Numbered from the stretch's first letter, positions 8,822 to 18,787 are shown. The stretch is DNA of 64,000 bases from Tundrisphaera lichenicola (GCF_051175385.1 NZ_CP195107.1:62001-126000), one strand, 5' to 3'. A program made the numbers and translations. The notes: generated by a model from the letters alone, not told the origin.

Positions 8822-10128
8822 CCGATTCGATAACTTCCCGAAGTCATGATTCGCTCGGGACCGCCCTGTAGTTCCACTTCGGCAGGATCTCGTCGAACAC
8901 GATCTTCATGTCCTCCTTGAACCCTGCCGCATACTTCCGCCCCGTCTGGTACACCTTCTCCAGGATGTCCACCGTCACCCGCAGCCCCGTGCTCGTGCTC
9001 GCCTTCTCCATCAACTCCTTCACCAAACCCACGCTCTCGAAGATCACGCCCTGGCAGGCTCGGGTCAGGTGCGGGAACAGCCGATGCTCGATCGGGTTGT
9101 ATTTCGAGCAGTACGGCGGGTAGTGCGCCACACGGATCTCGATGCCGAGCCGATCGACCAGACCCTGGAGGTCCTCCTTGAACAGGTACTGGCTCGCACT
9201 GTTGCTGCCGCCGCCGTCGCACAGCAGCAAGATCGAGGTCGCACGGGGATAGCGGGCTCGGCCCTGGCCCTCCCACCACCGCTCGATGCTGTCGCAGGCG
9301 AACTCGCCCGTGTCGTGGCTGGTCCCCAGGTTCACATGGCCGTCGTTCTCCTTCACGTCGTACAGCCCGTGGGGGATGACCACACCCTCGGCGAAGCTGG
9401 GGAAGTCATGGTCGAACGTCCCAATGACCCCTTGGGTCAGGAGGTGCCCGGCCCGGTAGAAATTGCCGATCAACTCCTTCTTCTTGGTGTCGATGCTCAC
9501 GATCGGGTTGTCGGTCCCGAGATACTCCCCCTTCAGCCGGGCGATGTTCTCGAACTGCTGGTTGCGGTCGGGATGCCCGCCCATCGCCCTGGCCTTCTGG
9601 GCCTTGCGGGTGACGTAGCCGTGCTTCTTGAGCAGTTGCTTGACCACCGGCACGCTGACTGGGGTGCCCGCCTCGGCCAGGTGGCCGGCGATCTGCTCAT
9701 AGTTCAGGTCGGTCCAGCGGACCCCCTGCCGCATCGGGTCACCGGCCGTGCGATCCCGGAGCACCCGGAGGAAGTTCTCCTCCAGGAGCGGGATGGAGCC
9801 TATGCACGGCTTCGGGCCGCCCCTTTTTTACGAACCCGATCGCCGAGCCCGTCAGGGAGTCGATCCAGGTCCTGTTGGCCCTGGCGGATCGTCTTGGGAT
9901 CGCAGCCCAGAAGCGTGGCGATATATTCGGTGCCCCCATGGCCGAGCTTGGCGGCCTCGATGGCCGCATATCGCCTGCGGTCCTTCTCCGAGAGCGAGTC
10001 GTGGAACATCCGCATCGAATGCTCGATCTCGGGGCTGTACGTCATGGCTGGGCGTCCGTTGCGAGGTCGTGATCGTCCTGGCTACGGTTATACGATGCCG
10101 AAGGCGTATCGGGAAGTTATCGAATCGG
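8822..10128 (-). mobile_element. ISAzo13-type insertion sequence (frameshifted transposase)
   Basis: Matching 20-bp terminal inverted repeats, ccgattcgataacttcccga at 8822-8841 and its exact complement at 10109-10128, enclose 1307 bp. The enclosed sequence is almost entirely a transposase on the minus strand. No convincing target duplication was seen in the flanks. The element inserted only 24 bp beyond the stop codon of the adjacent kinase gene. Confidence 0.85.
8844..10045 (-). pseudogene. ISAzo13 family transposase, split by a frameshift at an A6 run
   Basis: The N-terminal part (9800-10045, MTYSPEIEHSMRMFHD..., helix-turn-helix-like region GGTEYIATLLGCDPKTI) ends at a stop just after a run of six A and four G (about 9828-9837, minus strand). 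The body continues in another frame as KPCIGSIPLLEENFLRVLRD and runs to 8844. It contains the Rhodopirellula-type DDE region: VSIDTKKKELIG, LLLCDGGGSN and HYPPYCSKYNPIEHRLFPH. A one-base change or slip at the homopolymer restores a protein of about 400 residues, the family's normal length. This may be an inactivating indel or a slippage site. Confidence 0.75.
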
Positions 10129-10151
10129 TGGTCCTTAATGATGGCCGGGGC

Positions 10152-11276
10152 TTAAGCGTTATCGAGAAACCTTCCGAGGTCATCATAAAGATCACGAGCC
10201 GTTGCATAGCGGCGATCTGGTAATTTTTCGAGGCATCTCAGGCAGATCGCTTCCAGCATCGGAGGAACGTCGGGACGTAGGAGACTGGGCGGGATCGGCT
10301 CGTCCTCGAGTAGAGCCCGGATCATATTCAGCCGATTCTTGCCGAGAAAAGGCGGCCATCCGACAAGCAGTTCGTAGAGAATAATCCCGAGGGCGTAAAC
10401 GTCAGCTGTCATCCCGCATTTCCCCGAGCCCTCTCGGACCTGCTCGGGGGCCAAATAGGGTGGCGTCCCGACCAACGACATTCCGTCGAATGACTCATCG
10501 CCCTCGTCAAACAGTCTGGCCAGGCCGAAATCGATGATCATGGGGATCGAACCGAGATCGTCGGGAGACTTGGAAACAGACGGGCAGAGCATGATGTTTC
10601 TGGGCTTCAGATCGAGATTTAAGACTCCTCGGTCATGCACGTGCCCGATCGCCCCGGCAATCTCTCGGACCAACCGTGAGGCTTGGCGGGACGTGATGGT
10701 CTGATCCTTCAACAGCCAGTCGGCTAACGTTTCTCCCTCGACATAATCCATTGCTAAATAAGGGATCTCGGCGACGATTCCAGCCCCGTGGACCCGGATG
10801 ATGTTGGGATGGTCGAGACGCGAGACCATTGTCCCCTCGAGTTCAAACCTTCGGAGTCGTTCGGGATCGTCGATCGTCTCCGGGAGGGCTACCTTGAGGG
10901 CCACGAGACGGTCGAGATTCGGATCGGTCGCCAGATAAACGATACTTGACGCCCCCCGATCGATCTCGTCGAGGATCTCGTAGCGGCCGAATGGGCCTGA
11001 GAGAGGACACGGATCGCTCGCTCGACGATGTTCCTGCGTCAACTCTTCGAGCAACTGGAGCAACTCGTATTCATCGGCGCCTGATGTAGCCTCGTCCCTC
11101 GGAGACCCCAGGTGGGCCGTACGATCGGGCAGTGGGCAAACGCTGCCCTTCGGGGTTTCCCTCGCGGTCGCTCCGGCTGGAGACGGTGTTGGTACAGCAA
11201 TTTCCGAAGTTTCATCGAAGGAGGAGAGCAAGGCGATCAATCGCCCTAACAACAGGTCACTCCCTTCTTTTCGCAT
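10152..11276 (-). CDS. Ser/Thr protein kinase (Hanks type, soluble)
   Basis: The 374-residue protein has a roughly 95-residue leader followed by a kinase domain. It shows an unusual glycine loop (IDRGASSIVY, about 106-114), the ATP-anchoring lysine in VALKV (K128), catalytic loop NLDLKPRN (about 220-227, D222), DFG (249-251) and a TPPYLAPEQ activation/substrate segment (about 271-279). The HRD motif is replaced by LNLD, so it is a non-RD kinase, and two canonical glycines of the loop are missing. Activity is likely but atypical. Unlike many planctomycete kinases it has no transmembrane helix or sensor domain after the kinase. An ECF sigma factor gene lies upstream in the same orientation, a pairing seen repeatedly in planctomycetes. 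An IS element lies 24 bp past its stop. Confidence 0.85.
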   Translation of the reverse strand: MRKEGSDLLLGRLIALLSSFDETSEIAVPTPSPAGATARETPKGSVCPLPDRTAHLGSPRDEATSGADEYELLQLLEELTQEHRRASDPCPLSGPFGRYEILDEIDRGASSIVYLATDPNLDRLVALKVALPETIDDPERLRRFELEGTMVSRLDHPNIIRVHGAGIVAEIPYLAMDYVEGETLADWLLKDQTITSRQASRLVREIAGAIGHVHDRGVLNLDLKPRNIMLCPSVSKSPDDLGSIPMIIDFGLARLFDEGDESFDGMSLVGTPPYLAPEQVREGSGKCGMTADVYALGIILYELLVGWPPFLGKNRLNMIRALLEDEPIPPSLLRPDVPPMLEAICLRCLEKLPDRRYATARDLYDDLGRFLDNA

Positions 11277-11643
11277 TGGACGAAATCTTTCTGTTTAGGA
11301 ATCGATGAGATGGCGGCGATTCCTAAGGAATGAAGACATCGTTCCCCCGGGGGATTTTCGGCGATCCACGATCCTCACCCAATCCTGACCTCGCGTCTGG
11401 GAAAGCCGGGATGGAGATGACACTCCAAAATCGATGGGTCTCTAGTTCGGATGCTCGAATTTATCCGCCCAATTACCGTCCCCGCGGACAGAATCATGCT
11501 ACTCCGAAGATCGAAGAACTGTATGGCAAATTCGTAAGCGCAAGCGATTCTGACGGAACCAATACGACCTACGGTGACTGAACGAGACAAGCACAAGCGG
11601 AGTGTGTCTGAAAAAGTACTTCAACTCGGCACGCAGCGGCTTC
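11277..11643. other. Gap between ECF sigma factor and kinase genes
   Basis: The 367 bp between the sigma factor stop and the kinase start contain no recognisable protein. A short plus-strand open frame (11330-11581) has no features to support it. The gap presumably carries the kinase promoter. Confidence 0.4.
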
Positions 11644-12324
11644 TCAATCCGAGGTCACCTTCAGATCCCGACGGAGCTTCTCGACGGTCCGTAACCAGAT
11701 CTTGCGCGCCGCGACCGACGAACATCCCAGCCGCTTGCCGATCTCGCGGTAGGTCCGACCTTCCTGCGATCGCATCGTCACGGCCAGCCTGTCCCGCTCC
11801 GGAAGTCGATTCAGTCTCGCCTCGAGCCGCTGAAGGTCTTCCTTACCGGAAATGGTCTCGCTCGGGATCTCCGCCGGTGTGGCGATCTCTAGACCCGCAA
11901 CCGCGTGATCCCCATGCGCGGTCAGCGATACTTCACGACCGACCTCTCGCTTCATTGAGGCGCGATAACGCCTCGTGAAACTCTTGAGGTTGTTCATCAT
12001 CATCCGGATCAAGAGAGCCTTGAATTCCTCGTCGGAGAGGCCTTCAAAGCGGTAGTACTCCCGATAGACCTCGGCGAACGTCTCCTGAACGAAGTCGGAA
12101 GCATCTGCTTTAGACTTTAGGTCAGGGGCTAGGCTTCGATCGGCGAGGATCTTCAGGTAGGCCTGGTAACTCCTGATGGCTTCATTGACGATCGGCTCCC
12201 ACGTTTCTTCTTCTCGACTGCGGCCTTCCGATCCGTGTGGATTTCGTCCCACCGATCTAGATTGGGGGTAGTCGTGGTTGTTGGCGCGGAAGGTCATCTG
12301 CTTAACGGCACACGTGTCGCGCAT
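11644..12324 (-). CDS. ECF-type RNA polymerase sigma factor
   Basis: The 226-residue protein has the two-domain layout of ECF sigma factors. Region 2 (about residues 60-130) includes KADASDFVQETFAEVYR and LLIRMMMNNLKSFTRRY, fitting core-binding and -10 recognition. Region 4 (about 160-220) includes LPERDRLAVTMRSQEGRTYREIG and a helix-turn-helix GCSSVAARKIWLRTVEKLRR for -35 recognition. The 40-residue N-terminal leader may be partly untranslated, and an internal start is possible. The gene precedes a Ser/Thr kinase in the same orientation. In planctomycetes such ECF groups are thought to be controlled by kinases rather than anti-sigma factors; that link is inferred here from position only. Confidence 0.85.
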   Translation of the reverse strand: MRDTCAVKQMTFRANNHDYPQSRSVGRNPHGSEGRSREEETWEPIVNEAIRSYQAYLKILADRSLAPDLKSKADASDFVQETFAEVYREYYRFEGLSDEEFKALLIRMMMNNLKSFTRRYRASMKREVGREVSLTAHGDHAVAGLEIATPAEIPSETISGKEDLQRLEARLNRLPERDRLAVTMRSQEGRTYREIGKRLGCSSVAARKIWLRTVEKLRRDLKVTSD

Positions 12325-13179
12325 CGAAGAGCCTCACTCAACATGGTGGGGGGATTCTAGGCGATGACTCGCCTGCCAGACGATTAGGGTCCAACTCCTC
12401 TCACACAATCCCCCGGCCATCGGGGTAATTCACTCTCACTCCTACTCCAGAATAAGTAGGTCGAGTCAAGTCGCCGTTCAAGTGACACTACATCGTCCCT
12501 TGGATCTAAGCAGACTTGCATGGAGTGGAGCAACGGGAAACTTAGACGCTGTTTGTTTTTCCTAGTTATGCTTTTCGTGCCGTAAAATTACCTTTGCGAT
12601 TAATAGGCGTAATCATCCACTCCCCGAATGCGATTTGGCTTTCGGGCCCGTTCGATGAATCCTCTTCGGCGATCCCATCCCGCCAATCACCCCCGAGAAA
12701 CTCGTCTTACTTCCGGAGAGTCTTCGCGCGATAGTGTGGGCCACTATCGATCACTACCGATCACATATCGGCGACATCGAGGCGGATTACCACCGTGGTG
12801 GCGACTCGGGTCAGCGCTTCGAAACTTGTTCGGTTCATAAGTCACCCCCAACATCTCTAGGGGTGCTCACCCCCGCCGCTCGGCCCCACCGCAGAGGTGG
12901 CTGGCGGTGGGGTCGATCGTCCGACGAGTCGGGGCGTCGATGGCGTCATCGACCGGCCAGGGTTCGGTGATCGTGAGCGACCCGATCAAGAGGAGCAGGC
13001 CCCTCCGGGTTCCTCGCCGGGACAGTCAACCCGAACACCGAGGCTGGCGAGCAGGCCGCCAAAGACCGAATCGAGCCGAGGATCGAAAACAGGATCGCCA
13101 TGCGAACGGCCGGAAGCCGTCCATGGTTTTCGTGAATCTCCCCTCGCAGACTCGTCGTCGAAAATCTCGGGGATGCACT
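12325..13179. other. Long intergenic region with no supported gene
   Basis: About 855 bp between the sigma factor start and the stop of the CRTAC1-type gene. GC is lower from 12400 to 12640 (promoter-like for the sigma factor) and high afterwards. Several open frames exist on the plus strand but none shows recognisable or compositionally convincing protein. Confidence 0.4.
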
Positions 13180-16134
13180 TCAGGGCGTGGCGGGCCAGCC
13201 TTTCAATGGCTCCGGGGTCGGATGGCCTTCGACGATCCGATAGCCCCCTCCGCGTTTGAGCCCTCGGTGAACCTCGATGGTCCCACTTGGCCAGTGGACT
13301 TTCACCTCGGAGGTCGAGTCCTCGGGACCGGACCCCAGGCCGAAGTGGAGCCTGGGATCGTTCGCCGAGAGGAAGCTGCTTCCTCCGAGCCTCCAGCCGG
13401 TCTGGGATTTCCTGCCCGAGGTCACCTGAACCCGAGTCCCGATCCCGTCCCGGTTCGACTTCGTGCCTTCCAGGCGGATCGTCAGCGAGGCTGTCTTGCT
13501 GCCCGGCCCGGTCCCCAGGTTCCGGAAGAAGGCGAGAGGGCCGGCTTGCGCGAGGATCAAGAGATCCTGGCGGCCGTCGTTGTCGAGGTCGCCCAGGGCC
13601 AGCCCTCGGCCGACCCGAAGGCTCGACCAGCAGTCACCGGCCTCCCGGGAAAGCTCGGAGAATTTGCCGCCTTCCTCACCGAGGTAGAGCTGCGCGGGCA
13701 TCGCGTAGGGGATATTGGGTCGGAAGTCGTTGACGTGTCCGTTGGCGGTAGCCAGGTCGATCCGCCCGTCATCGTCGGCATCGAGGAAAGCGGTCCCGAA
13801 CCCCAGGACGTGTCGGCTCGGGATCAGCAGTCCGGACGGCCCGGTCCGGTCTCCGAATGAGCAGCCTCCGACATTCTGGAAGAGGGAGGTCGACTCGCCG
13901 TAGAAGTTGGTCACGGCCAGGTCGGGCCGACCGTCGCCGTCGACATCGCCGCAGGCGACCCCCATCCCGGCCTGATAACCCCCTTCGCCGCTGGCCCCGG
14001 CCCCCGAGGCCAGGCCGACCTCCTCGAACCGGAGACCGCCAAGGTTCCGGTAGAGGAAGTTCGCGGTCATGTCGTTGGCGACGTAGATGTCGAGATGACC
14101 GTCATCGTCGAGGTCGACCAGGACGACGCCCAGACCTCGGCCGTCCTTGTCGACGATTCCGGCCTCGTCCGAGACGTCGACGAAGTGGCCCTCGTCGTTC
14201 CGGAAGAGTCGGTCGGGCTCGGCCTCGAAGGCCCGGGGGACGCAGTAGAGGTGCGCCCCCGGCCGCTCGGGGTCGGGGCAGGGGCTCGAGGTTTTGGGGT
14301 CCCACCGGAGGTACTGGCAGACGAACAGGTCGAGATCGCCGTCGCCGTCGAGGTCGCCGAAGGCCGCCGAGGTCGGCCAGCCCCGGTCGCCCCCCAGCCC
14401 GGCGCGGTCGGTCACGTCCTCGAAGGTCCCGTCACCCTTGTTCCGGTAGAGGGCGTACGATCCGAACCGGGTGACGAACAGATCGGGATGTCCGTCATTG
14501 TCATAATCGGCCACGGTGACCCCGTGGCCGAATCCCCTCCGGGTGGTCGCCAGGCCTGCGCCGTTGGTGACATCCTCGAAGGTCGCGTCGCCCCGGTTCC
14601 GGAACAGTCGGTCCCCGCCCCCGGGCGATTCGGAACCTCCGGGAAACTTGCCTCCCTGGACACAATAAACGTCGAGCCAGCCATCGCCGTCGAAGTCGAT
14701 CAGGCCGACGCCACCTCCCATCGTCTCGGGGAGCCTCCGGAGCGGTGTCTGGTCGTTCTCGTAGGTGAAGATCATCCCGCTAGCCTCGGCGTCGTCGCGG
14801 AAGGTGGGGACGGGCTTCGAGGGGGCAGGGGGGAGGCTCCCGACGACGGGCGGCCGGACCTGGATCAGGTCGGCCAGGGTCTGGCCTGCGATTCCCGACG
14901 GCGTCGACTCGGGCGGGGCAGGGCGGGCCAGGGCCGAGCGAGCCTCGGGATCGTTTGGGACCTGCCGGGCCCGGAGTTGCCACCAGCTCCGGGCCTCGAA
15001 CTCTCGGCCCAGCGTCTCGGCGGTCCGAGCCAGTTCGTCGGCCATGCTTGAATTTTCGGGCGTGACCTCGCCCATCAGTTTCTCATACTCGTCGCGGGCC
15101 CGATCCAGCTCCCCCTTCCGGGTCCGGTAGCGAGACACGAGGTCGGCCTGGCCTTCGAGTGCCGCAAGATCCGCCAGCCGACCCCAGGCCGAGACGTCGC
15201 CGGGCTCGGCTTCCACCCGGGCTTCCAGGGCCTTGCGCTCGGCGTGGTCATCCCCTTCGAGGGCGGCAAGCCGTGCCCGGATCTCGGCGACCTCGGCCTT
15301 TGAGAATCCCGAGGCCGGCAAGTGGGGCAGGGCTCGACCGGCCTCATCGGGGCGACGGCTCGCCAGGGCCCAGTCGAGCCGGGCTCGCCAGACGTCGGGG
15401 TCATCGGGCCGACGCTTCTCGGAGCGGTCGAGCCAGCGGTCGGCCTCCTCGAACTCACCGAGCCGGATGGCCAGATCGGCCCGCCCGAGCCAGACCCGGT
15501 CATCCTCGGGCGAATCCCGCTCCATCTGGTCGAGCCGCTCGCGGATCGGACCAATCGGCATCGGCTGTGAATCCAGGAGCCAGAGGGCCTTGAGGATGGC
15601 CACCGGGTCACGGTCGACCGACCATCGGCGGCGGAGCCGCGAGGCGATCTCACGACCCCGTCCCGAGAACAGGAGGACCTGCTCCATCAGGCGGCCCGCC
15701 TCGTAACCGACCGCGTCGACCCGGCGTTCGAGCCCGGTCAGGCTCGATTCGGCCTCGGCGAGCTTGCCCCGTTCCAGGGCGAGCTTGCCCCGAGAAAGCC
15801 TGGTCCGGACCGACAGGGGGGAGTCGGTCGGGACCTTCCCCCACGCCTCGATCGCGGCGTCGGCGTGGCCGAGGGTCGATTCGCAGAGACCAAGCCGATA
15901 CTCGACCTTGTCGCGACCCGGCCAGCGCTCGGAGAGCCTCGCCAGCCGGTCGCGGGCCGCTTCGAGCCGCCCCGAGGACATCTCGCCCGACGCCCGCTCC
16001 AGCTCGCTCGAGAACCGCCACTCGTCGACCGCTCGGGCCACGCCCCAGCCGACCAGGGCCAGCCCCAGGGCGATCGCCAGCCCGATCAGGGCGGCCCGGC
16101 GGTTCATCGGGACAAACACGACGAGCCTCCTCAC
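13180..16134 (-). CDS. CRTAC1-family FG-GAP/VCBS repeat protein with TPR N-terminus and ASPIC/UnbV domain
   Basis: The 984-residue protein begins with a membrane anchor (AALIGLAIALGLALVGWGVA), the likely start being the MNRRAALIG methionine at about 16107. About 350 residues of TPR-like helical repeats follow. The centre (about 440-850) holds FG-GAP/VCBS repeats with DxDxDGxxD calcium-binding motifs such as FDGDGWLD, YDNDGHPD, LDGDGDLD and DLDDDGHLD. The C-terminus carries an ASPIC/UnbV domain (GTRVQVTSGRKSQTGWRLGG, LHFGLG, WPSGTIEV). The family is common in planctomycetes as exported beta-propeller proteins; the substrate is unknown. Its start overlaps the stop of the upstream membrane-protein gene by 4 bp, so the two are co-transcribed. 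Confidence 0.85.
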   Translation of the reverse strand: MRRLVVFVPMNRRAALIGLAIALGLALVGWGVARAVDEWRFSSELERASGEMSSGRLEAARDRLARLSERWPGRDKVEYRLGLCESTLGHADAAIEAWGKVPTDSPLSVRTRLSRGKLALERGKLAEAESSLTGLERRVDAVGYEAGRLMEQVLLFSGRGREIASRLRRRWSVDRDPVAILKALWLLDSQPMPIGPIRERLDQMERDSPEDDRVWLGRADLAIRLGEFEEADRWLDRSEKRRPDDPDVWRARLDWALASRRPDEAGRALPHLPASGFSKAEVAEIRARLAALEGDDHAERKALEARVEAEPGDVSAWGRLADLAALEGQADLVSRYRTRKGELDRARDEYEKLMGEVTPENSSMADELARTAETLGREFEARSWWQLRARQVPNDPEARSALARPAPPESTPSGIAGQTLADLIQVRPPVVGSLPPAPSKPVPTFRDDAEASGMIFTYENDQTPLRRLPETMGGGVGLIDFDGDGWLDVYCVQGGKFPGGSESPGGGDRLFRNRGDATFEDVTNGAGLATTRRGFGHGVTVADYDNDGHPDLFVTRFGSYALYRNKGDGTFEDVTDRAGLGGDRGWPTSAAFGDLDGDGDLDLFVCQYLRWDPKTSSPCPDPERPGAHLYCVPRAFEAEPDRLFRNDEGHFVDVSDEAGIVDKDGRGLGVVLVDLDDDGHLDIYVANDMTANFLYRNLGGLRFEEVGLASGAGASGEGGYQAGMGVACGDVDGDGRPDLAVTNFYGESTSLFQNVGGCSFGDRTGPSGLLIPSRHVLGFGTAFLDADDDGRIDLATANGHVNDFRPNIPYAMPAQLYLGEEGGKFSELSREAGDCWSSLRVGRGLALGDLDNDGRQDLLILAQAGPLAFFRNLGTGPGSKTASLTIRLEGTKSNRDGIGTRVQVTSGRKSQTGWRLGGSSFLSANDPRLHFGLGSGPEDSTSEVKVHWPSGTIEVHRGLKRGGGYRIVEGHPTPEPLKGWPATP

Positions 16135-16907
16135 GGGGTAGTCGGGCTCGAGGCTTCTCCGGTCGACGGCGGGGACGAATTGGCGACCGCCGCCGCTCCC
16201 AGCCCCGCGAGCAGGTCGACCAACCCATGCCAGAGGAGCCGGGCCGATCCCGAGGCGGCCAGGGGATCGCCGGTCTTGCCGACAGGGAAGAGGATGGCCC
16301 CGACGATCTCATAGAGGCAGGCGCCCAGCGCGGCGCCGATTAGCCCGCCGATCGCCGCCCGGACGGCCAGGTCCCGGCCCCCCGAGCCCATCCCGAAGGC
16401 CAGCCCGGCGGCGGCCCCGATGAGGGCCGCCACGCCCGAATGGGCCACGAGCGAAGGGATGATGTCCTGGGAATTCGCGTCGGTCAGGACTTGGAAGGCC
16501 GTGAAGAGGCCGAACGATCCGGCCGCTCCGAGCGCACCTCCGAGCAAAAGTCCGCTCAGCCCGGCCAGCCGGGCCATCCGGACCGGGCGAACGGTCAGCC
16601 CGCCCGCGAGTCCCAGGATCAGCCCGAGGATGGCCCCCTGAACCCCGTGGGTGAGGGCTGCGTTCTTGACGATCACCCGGTTGATCCCCGCCATGTCGAC
16701 GGTCTCCGAGAGCGGATCCCGCACTTCCTTGGCCCGGAACTGGTCGACCGAGGCCTCGCCCGTCACCCAGGTCAGAGGTGAGGCGAGCAGGCCCCCGAGC
16801 AGGGCCGCGACCCAGAGTCGGTGGGCCGAGGCTGTTCCCGCCGGATGATCCGGCCCGGTGTTGCTGATAGTCATCGCCAACCTCGCTTCGGTATTGATCG
16901 CGCGCAC
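16131..16907 (-). CDS. Multi-spanning membrane protein of unknown function
   Basis: The 258-residue protein has several G/A/L-rich hydrophobic segments typical of membrane helices (LWVAALLGGLLASPLTWV, AILGLILGLAGGL, LSGLLLGGALGAAGSFGLF, VAALIGAAAGLAFGMG, AAIGGLIGAALGACLYEIV, GLVDLLAGLGAAAVA). An internal ATG near 16874 (MTISNTGPD) may be the true start. I recognise no family. It overlaps the CRTAC1-type gene by 4 bp (ATGA junction), so it is the first gene of a two-gene unit and may help place or export the large beta-propeller protein. That role is only inferred from context. Confidence 0.65.
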   Translation of the reverse strand: MRAINTEARLAMTISNTGPDHPAGTASAHRLWVAALLGGLLASPLTWVTGEASVDQFRAKEVRDPLSETVDMAGINRVIVKNAALTHGVQGAILGLILGLAGGLTVRPVRMARLAGLSGLLLGGALGAAGSFGLFTAFQVLTDANSQDIIPSLVAHSGVAALIGAAAGLAFGMGSGGRDLAVRAAIGGLIGAALGACLYEIVGAILFPVGKTGDPLAASGSARLLWHGLVDLLAGLGAAAVANSSPPSTGEASSPTTP

Positions 16908-17327
16908 CGCGGGGTCGATGGGGCCGATAGACCCCCGCCTCGTGACCGAACCGGGTGTGTATGTGAGGCTTTCATTATCGGCGATCGCCCCGCCGGATCA
17001 ATGCCGGAGACCACCGATAGGTCGCCTCGTATTCATGTCGACCTGCCATTGTAGGAAAGTGCGGCGATAAGTCCTTGACCGTTCCTCCGAGATTGTCGAT
17101 AAACGGATCGGGGCAATGTCCGATCTCTGAATATTCCCTTGGTACCTCTTTTGCGGCGCAAGTGAGTCGATCCGTGCGAGGGTCGTTCTCACAACGTCCA
17201 TCGTTGCGATTTCGCGACTAGGCCGCTGGCCGAATCGTGATCGTTTTCGCTCAAGTCGCCGGACCTGTCCGGTTATGTGTGCTTACGCATTTCTTAACTC
17301 ACCTTCTTCAAGAGGTCGAGGCTCTCG
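16908..17327. other. Divergent promoter region, no gene
   Basis: About 420 bp between the divergent membrane-protein and lipoprotein genes. It should carry promoters in both directions. No confident promoter match or RNA structure was seen. Confidence 0.45.
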
Positions 17328-17525
17328 ATGTACCGAGTCCGCATCAGTCGTCGTTCGTTACTGACCTCCGCCCTGGCCCTCACGGCCGGGATGTTGCACG
17401 CCGGCTGCGGGGGGAGTGAGGAGTCGGCCAAGGAGATCAGGGAGGCTGATCCCTCGGAGAAGGCCAAGGAGTCCATGGACTATTACAAAAACAACATGCT
17501 CAAAAAGAAGAAGTCCAAAAATTAA
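17328..17525 (+). CDS. Small lipoprotein upstream of DUF1559 gene
   Basis: The 65-residue protein has a twin-arginine-like, positively charged start (RVRISRRSLLTSALALTAGML) and a lipobox ending in AGC. A charged, lysine-rich mature part of about 40 residues follows, so it is a probable signal peptidase II substrate. Small lipoproteins of this kind often precede DUF1559 genes in planctomycetes. The gap to the DUF1559 start is 87 bp on the same strand. A GAGG stretch lies upstream of the ATG. The function is unknown. Confidence 0.75.
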   Translation: MYRVRISRRSLLTSALALTAGMLHAGCGGSEESAKEIREADPSEKAKESMDYYKNNMLKKKKSKN

Positions 17526-17612
17526 CGACTTCGACTTCGTGCTTCGGCCTCCCATGTCTTCGCCAGAAGCATTTCATTTCATACCCCAAGTCACTCGCCC
17601 CGAGGTACGTCC

Positions 17613-18698
17613 ATGTCTCAACGTCCGATGATTCGTCGCGGTTTCACGCTGATCGAACTGCTGGTCGTCATCGCCATCATCGCGGTCCTGATCGCCCTCC
17701 TCTTGCCGGCCGTGCAGGCCGCCCGCGAGGCCGCCCGCCGGGCCCAATGCGTCAATAACTTGAAGCAGATCGGCCTGGCCCTGCACAACTACCACTCGAC
17801 CAATGATGTCTTCCCGCCGGCCGCCGCGGCGTCGAACACCCCGTACAATGCGGGCTGTGTCGCCTGGATGGGCTGGAGCGCCCAGGCTCTGATGTTCAAC
17901 TACATCGAGCAGACGGCGGTCTACAACTCGATCAACTTCATGATCGACCCGATGCAGTCCAACGCCGGCAACGGGGCCAACACGACCGGCCGCAACGTCA
18001 TCGTGGCCTCGTTCCTCTGCCCCTCCGACGGGAACGCCGGCAAGGCCTTCATCAACAGCTATTATTCCAGCACGGGCACCACCACCTACTCCAGCGGCAC
18101 GGTGGACAACACGAATTGCAAGGGGGGCTCGCAGGGGTCTTCCGGGCTCTTTGCCTACGCGACATCTTATGGGATCCGGGATTGCACCGACGGCTCCTCC
18201 AACACCGTCGCCTACAGCGAGGGATTGGTCGGCGACAGCGCCGCGACCATCAGCCGGCCGAAGGTTACCGGGGTAAATCTGCCCGACGGTTCGGGATTTC
18301 AGGTCTACAATGCCGCCACAAATCCGGCCAGCCTCCTCGCTTCGCTCCAGCAGTGCACCACGACATTCGCCACGGCCAAGGATGGCGCCGGCCTGAGCGT
18401 CAACCGTGGCTGGTTGTGGGCCTGGGGCGCCGACACGATGACGATGTTCAACACGATCGTCCCGCCTAGCTCCACTCAGTATCCGTGGGGCCAGTGCCGT
18501 TTCGGCTGCGGAACGTGCGGAACGTACTCGGCGGACCATTCCAACATCACCAACGCAAACAGCAATCACCCGGGCGGGGCCAATGTCCTGATGGGCGATG
18601 GGAGCGTCAAGTTCATCAAGAGCACCATCCAGCCGAACATCTGGTGGGCGCTCGGTACCCGGACCGGTGGCGAGGTCATCAGCGCCGACCAGTTCTGA
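17613..18698 (+). CDS. DUF1559 (SBP_bac_10) protein with type II/IV pseudopilin N-terminus
   Basis: The 361-residue protein opens with a prepilin-type cleavage/methylation segment (RRGFTLIELLVVIAIIAVLIALLLPAVQAAREAAR) cut before FTLIE, then NNLKQIGLALHNYH. This is the signature of the planctomycete DUF1559 family. Near the C-terminus the H-x9-DG-type motif (HPGGANVLMGDGSVKF) is present. The family is massively expanded in planctomycetes and is thought to form extracellular pseudopili or surface structures. Length is normal. It follows the small lipoprotein gene and precedes the gas-vesicle region, which is probably a separate unit. Confidence 0.92.
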   Translation: MSQRPMIRRGFTLIELLVVIAIIAVLIALLLPAVQAAREAARRAQCVNNLKQIGLALHNYHSTNDVFPPAAAASNTPYNAGCVAWMGWSAQALMFNYIEQTAVYNSINFMIDPMQSNAGNGANTTGRNVIVASFLCPSDGNAGKAFINSYYSSTGTTTYSSGTVDNTNCKGGSQGSSGLFAYATSYGIRDCTDGSSNTVAYSEGLVGDSAATISRPKVTGVNLPDGSGFQVYNAATNPASLLASLQQCTTTFATAKDGAGLSVNRGWLWAWGADTMTMFNTIVPPSSTQYPWGQCRFGCGTCGTYSADHSNITNANSNHPGGANVLMGDGSVKFIKSTIQPNIWWALGTRTGGEVISADQF

Positions 18699-18787
18699 GG
18701 CTAGACCCAGTCTCACCTCCCCGGTCACTTTTAACCAAGGGCGGCTTCTCGCGATCGCGGGGGCTCGCCCTTCGCTCGTTTTCCAGG

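Noticed and set aside
8812..10138. Target-site duplication of the ISAzo13-type element
   Set aside because: The bases flanking the two terminal repeats (gatcg left, tggtc right) do not form a convincing direct repeat.
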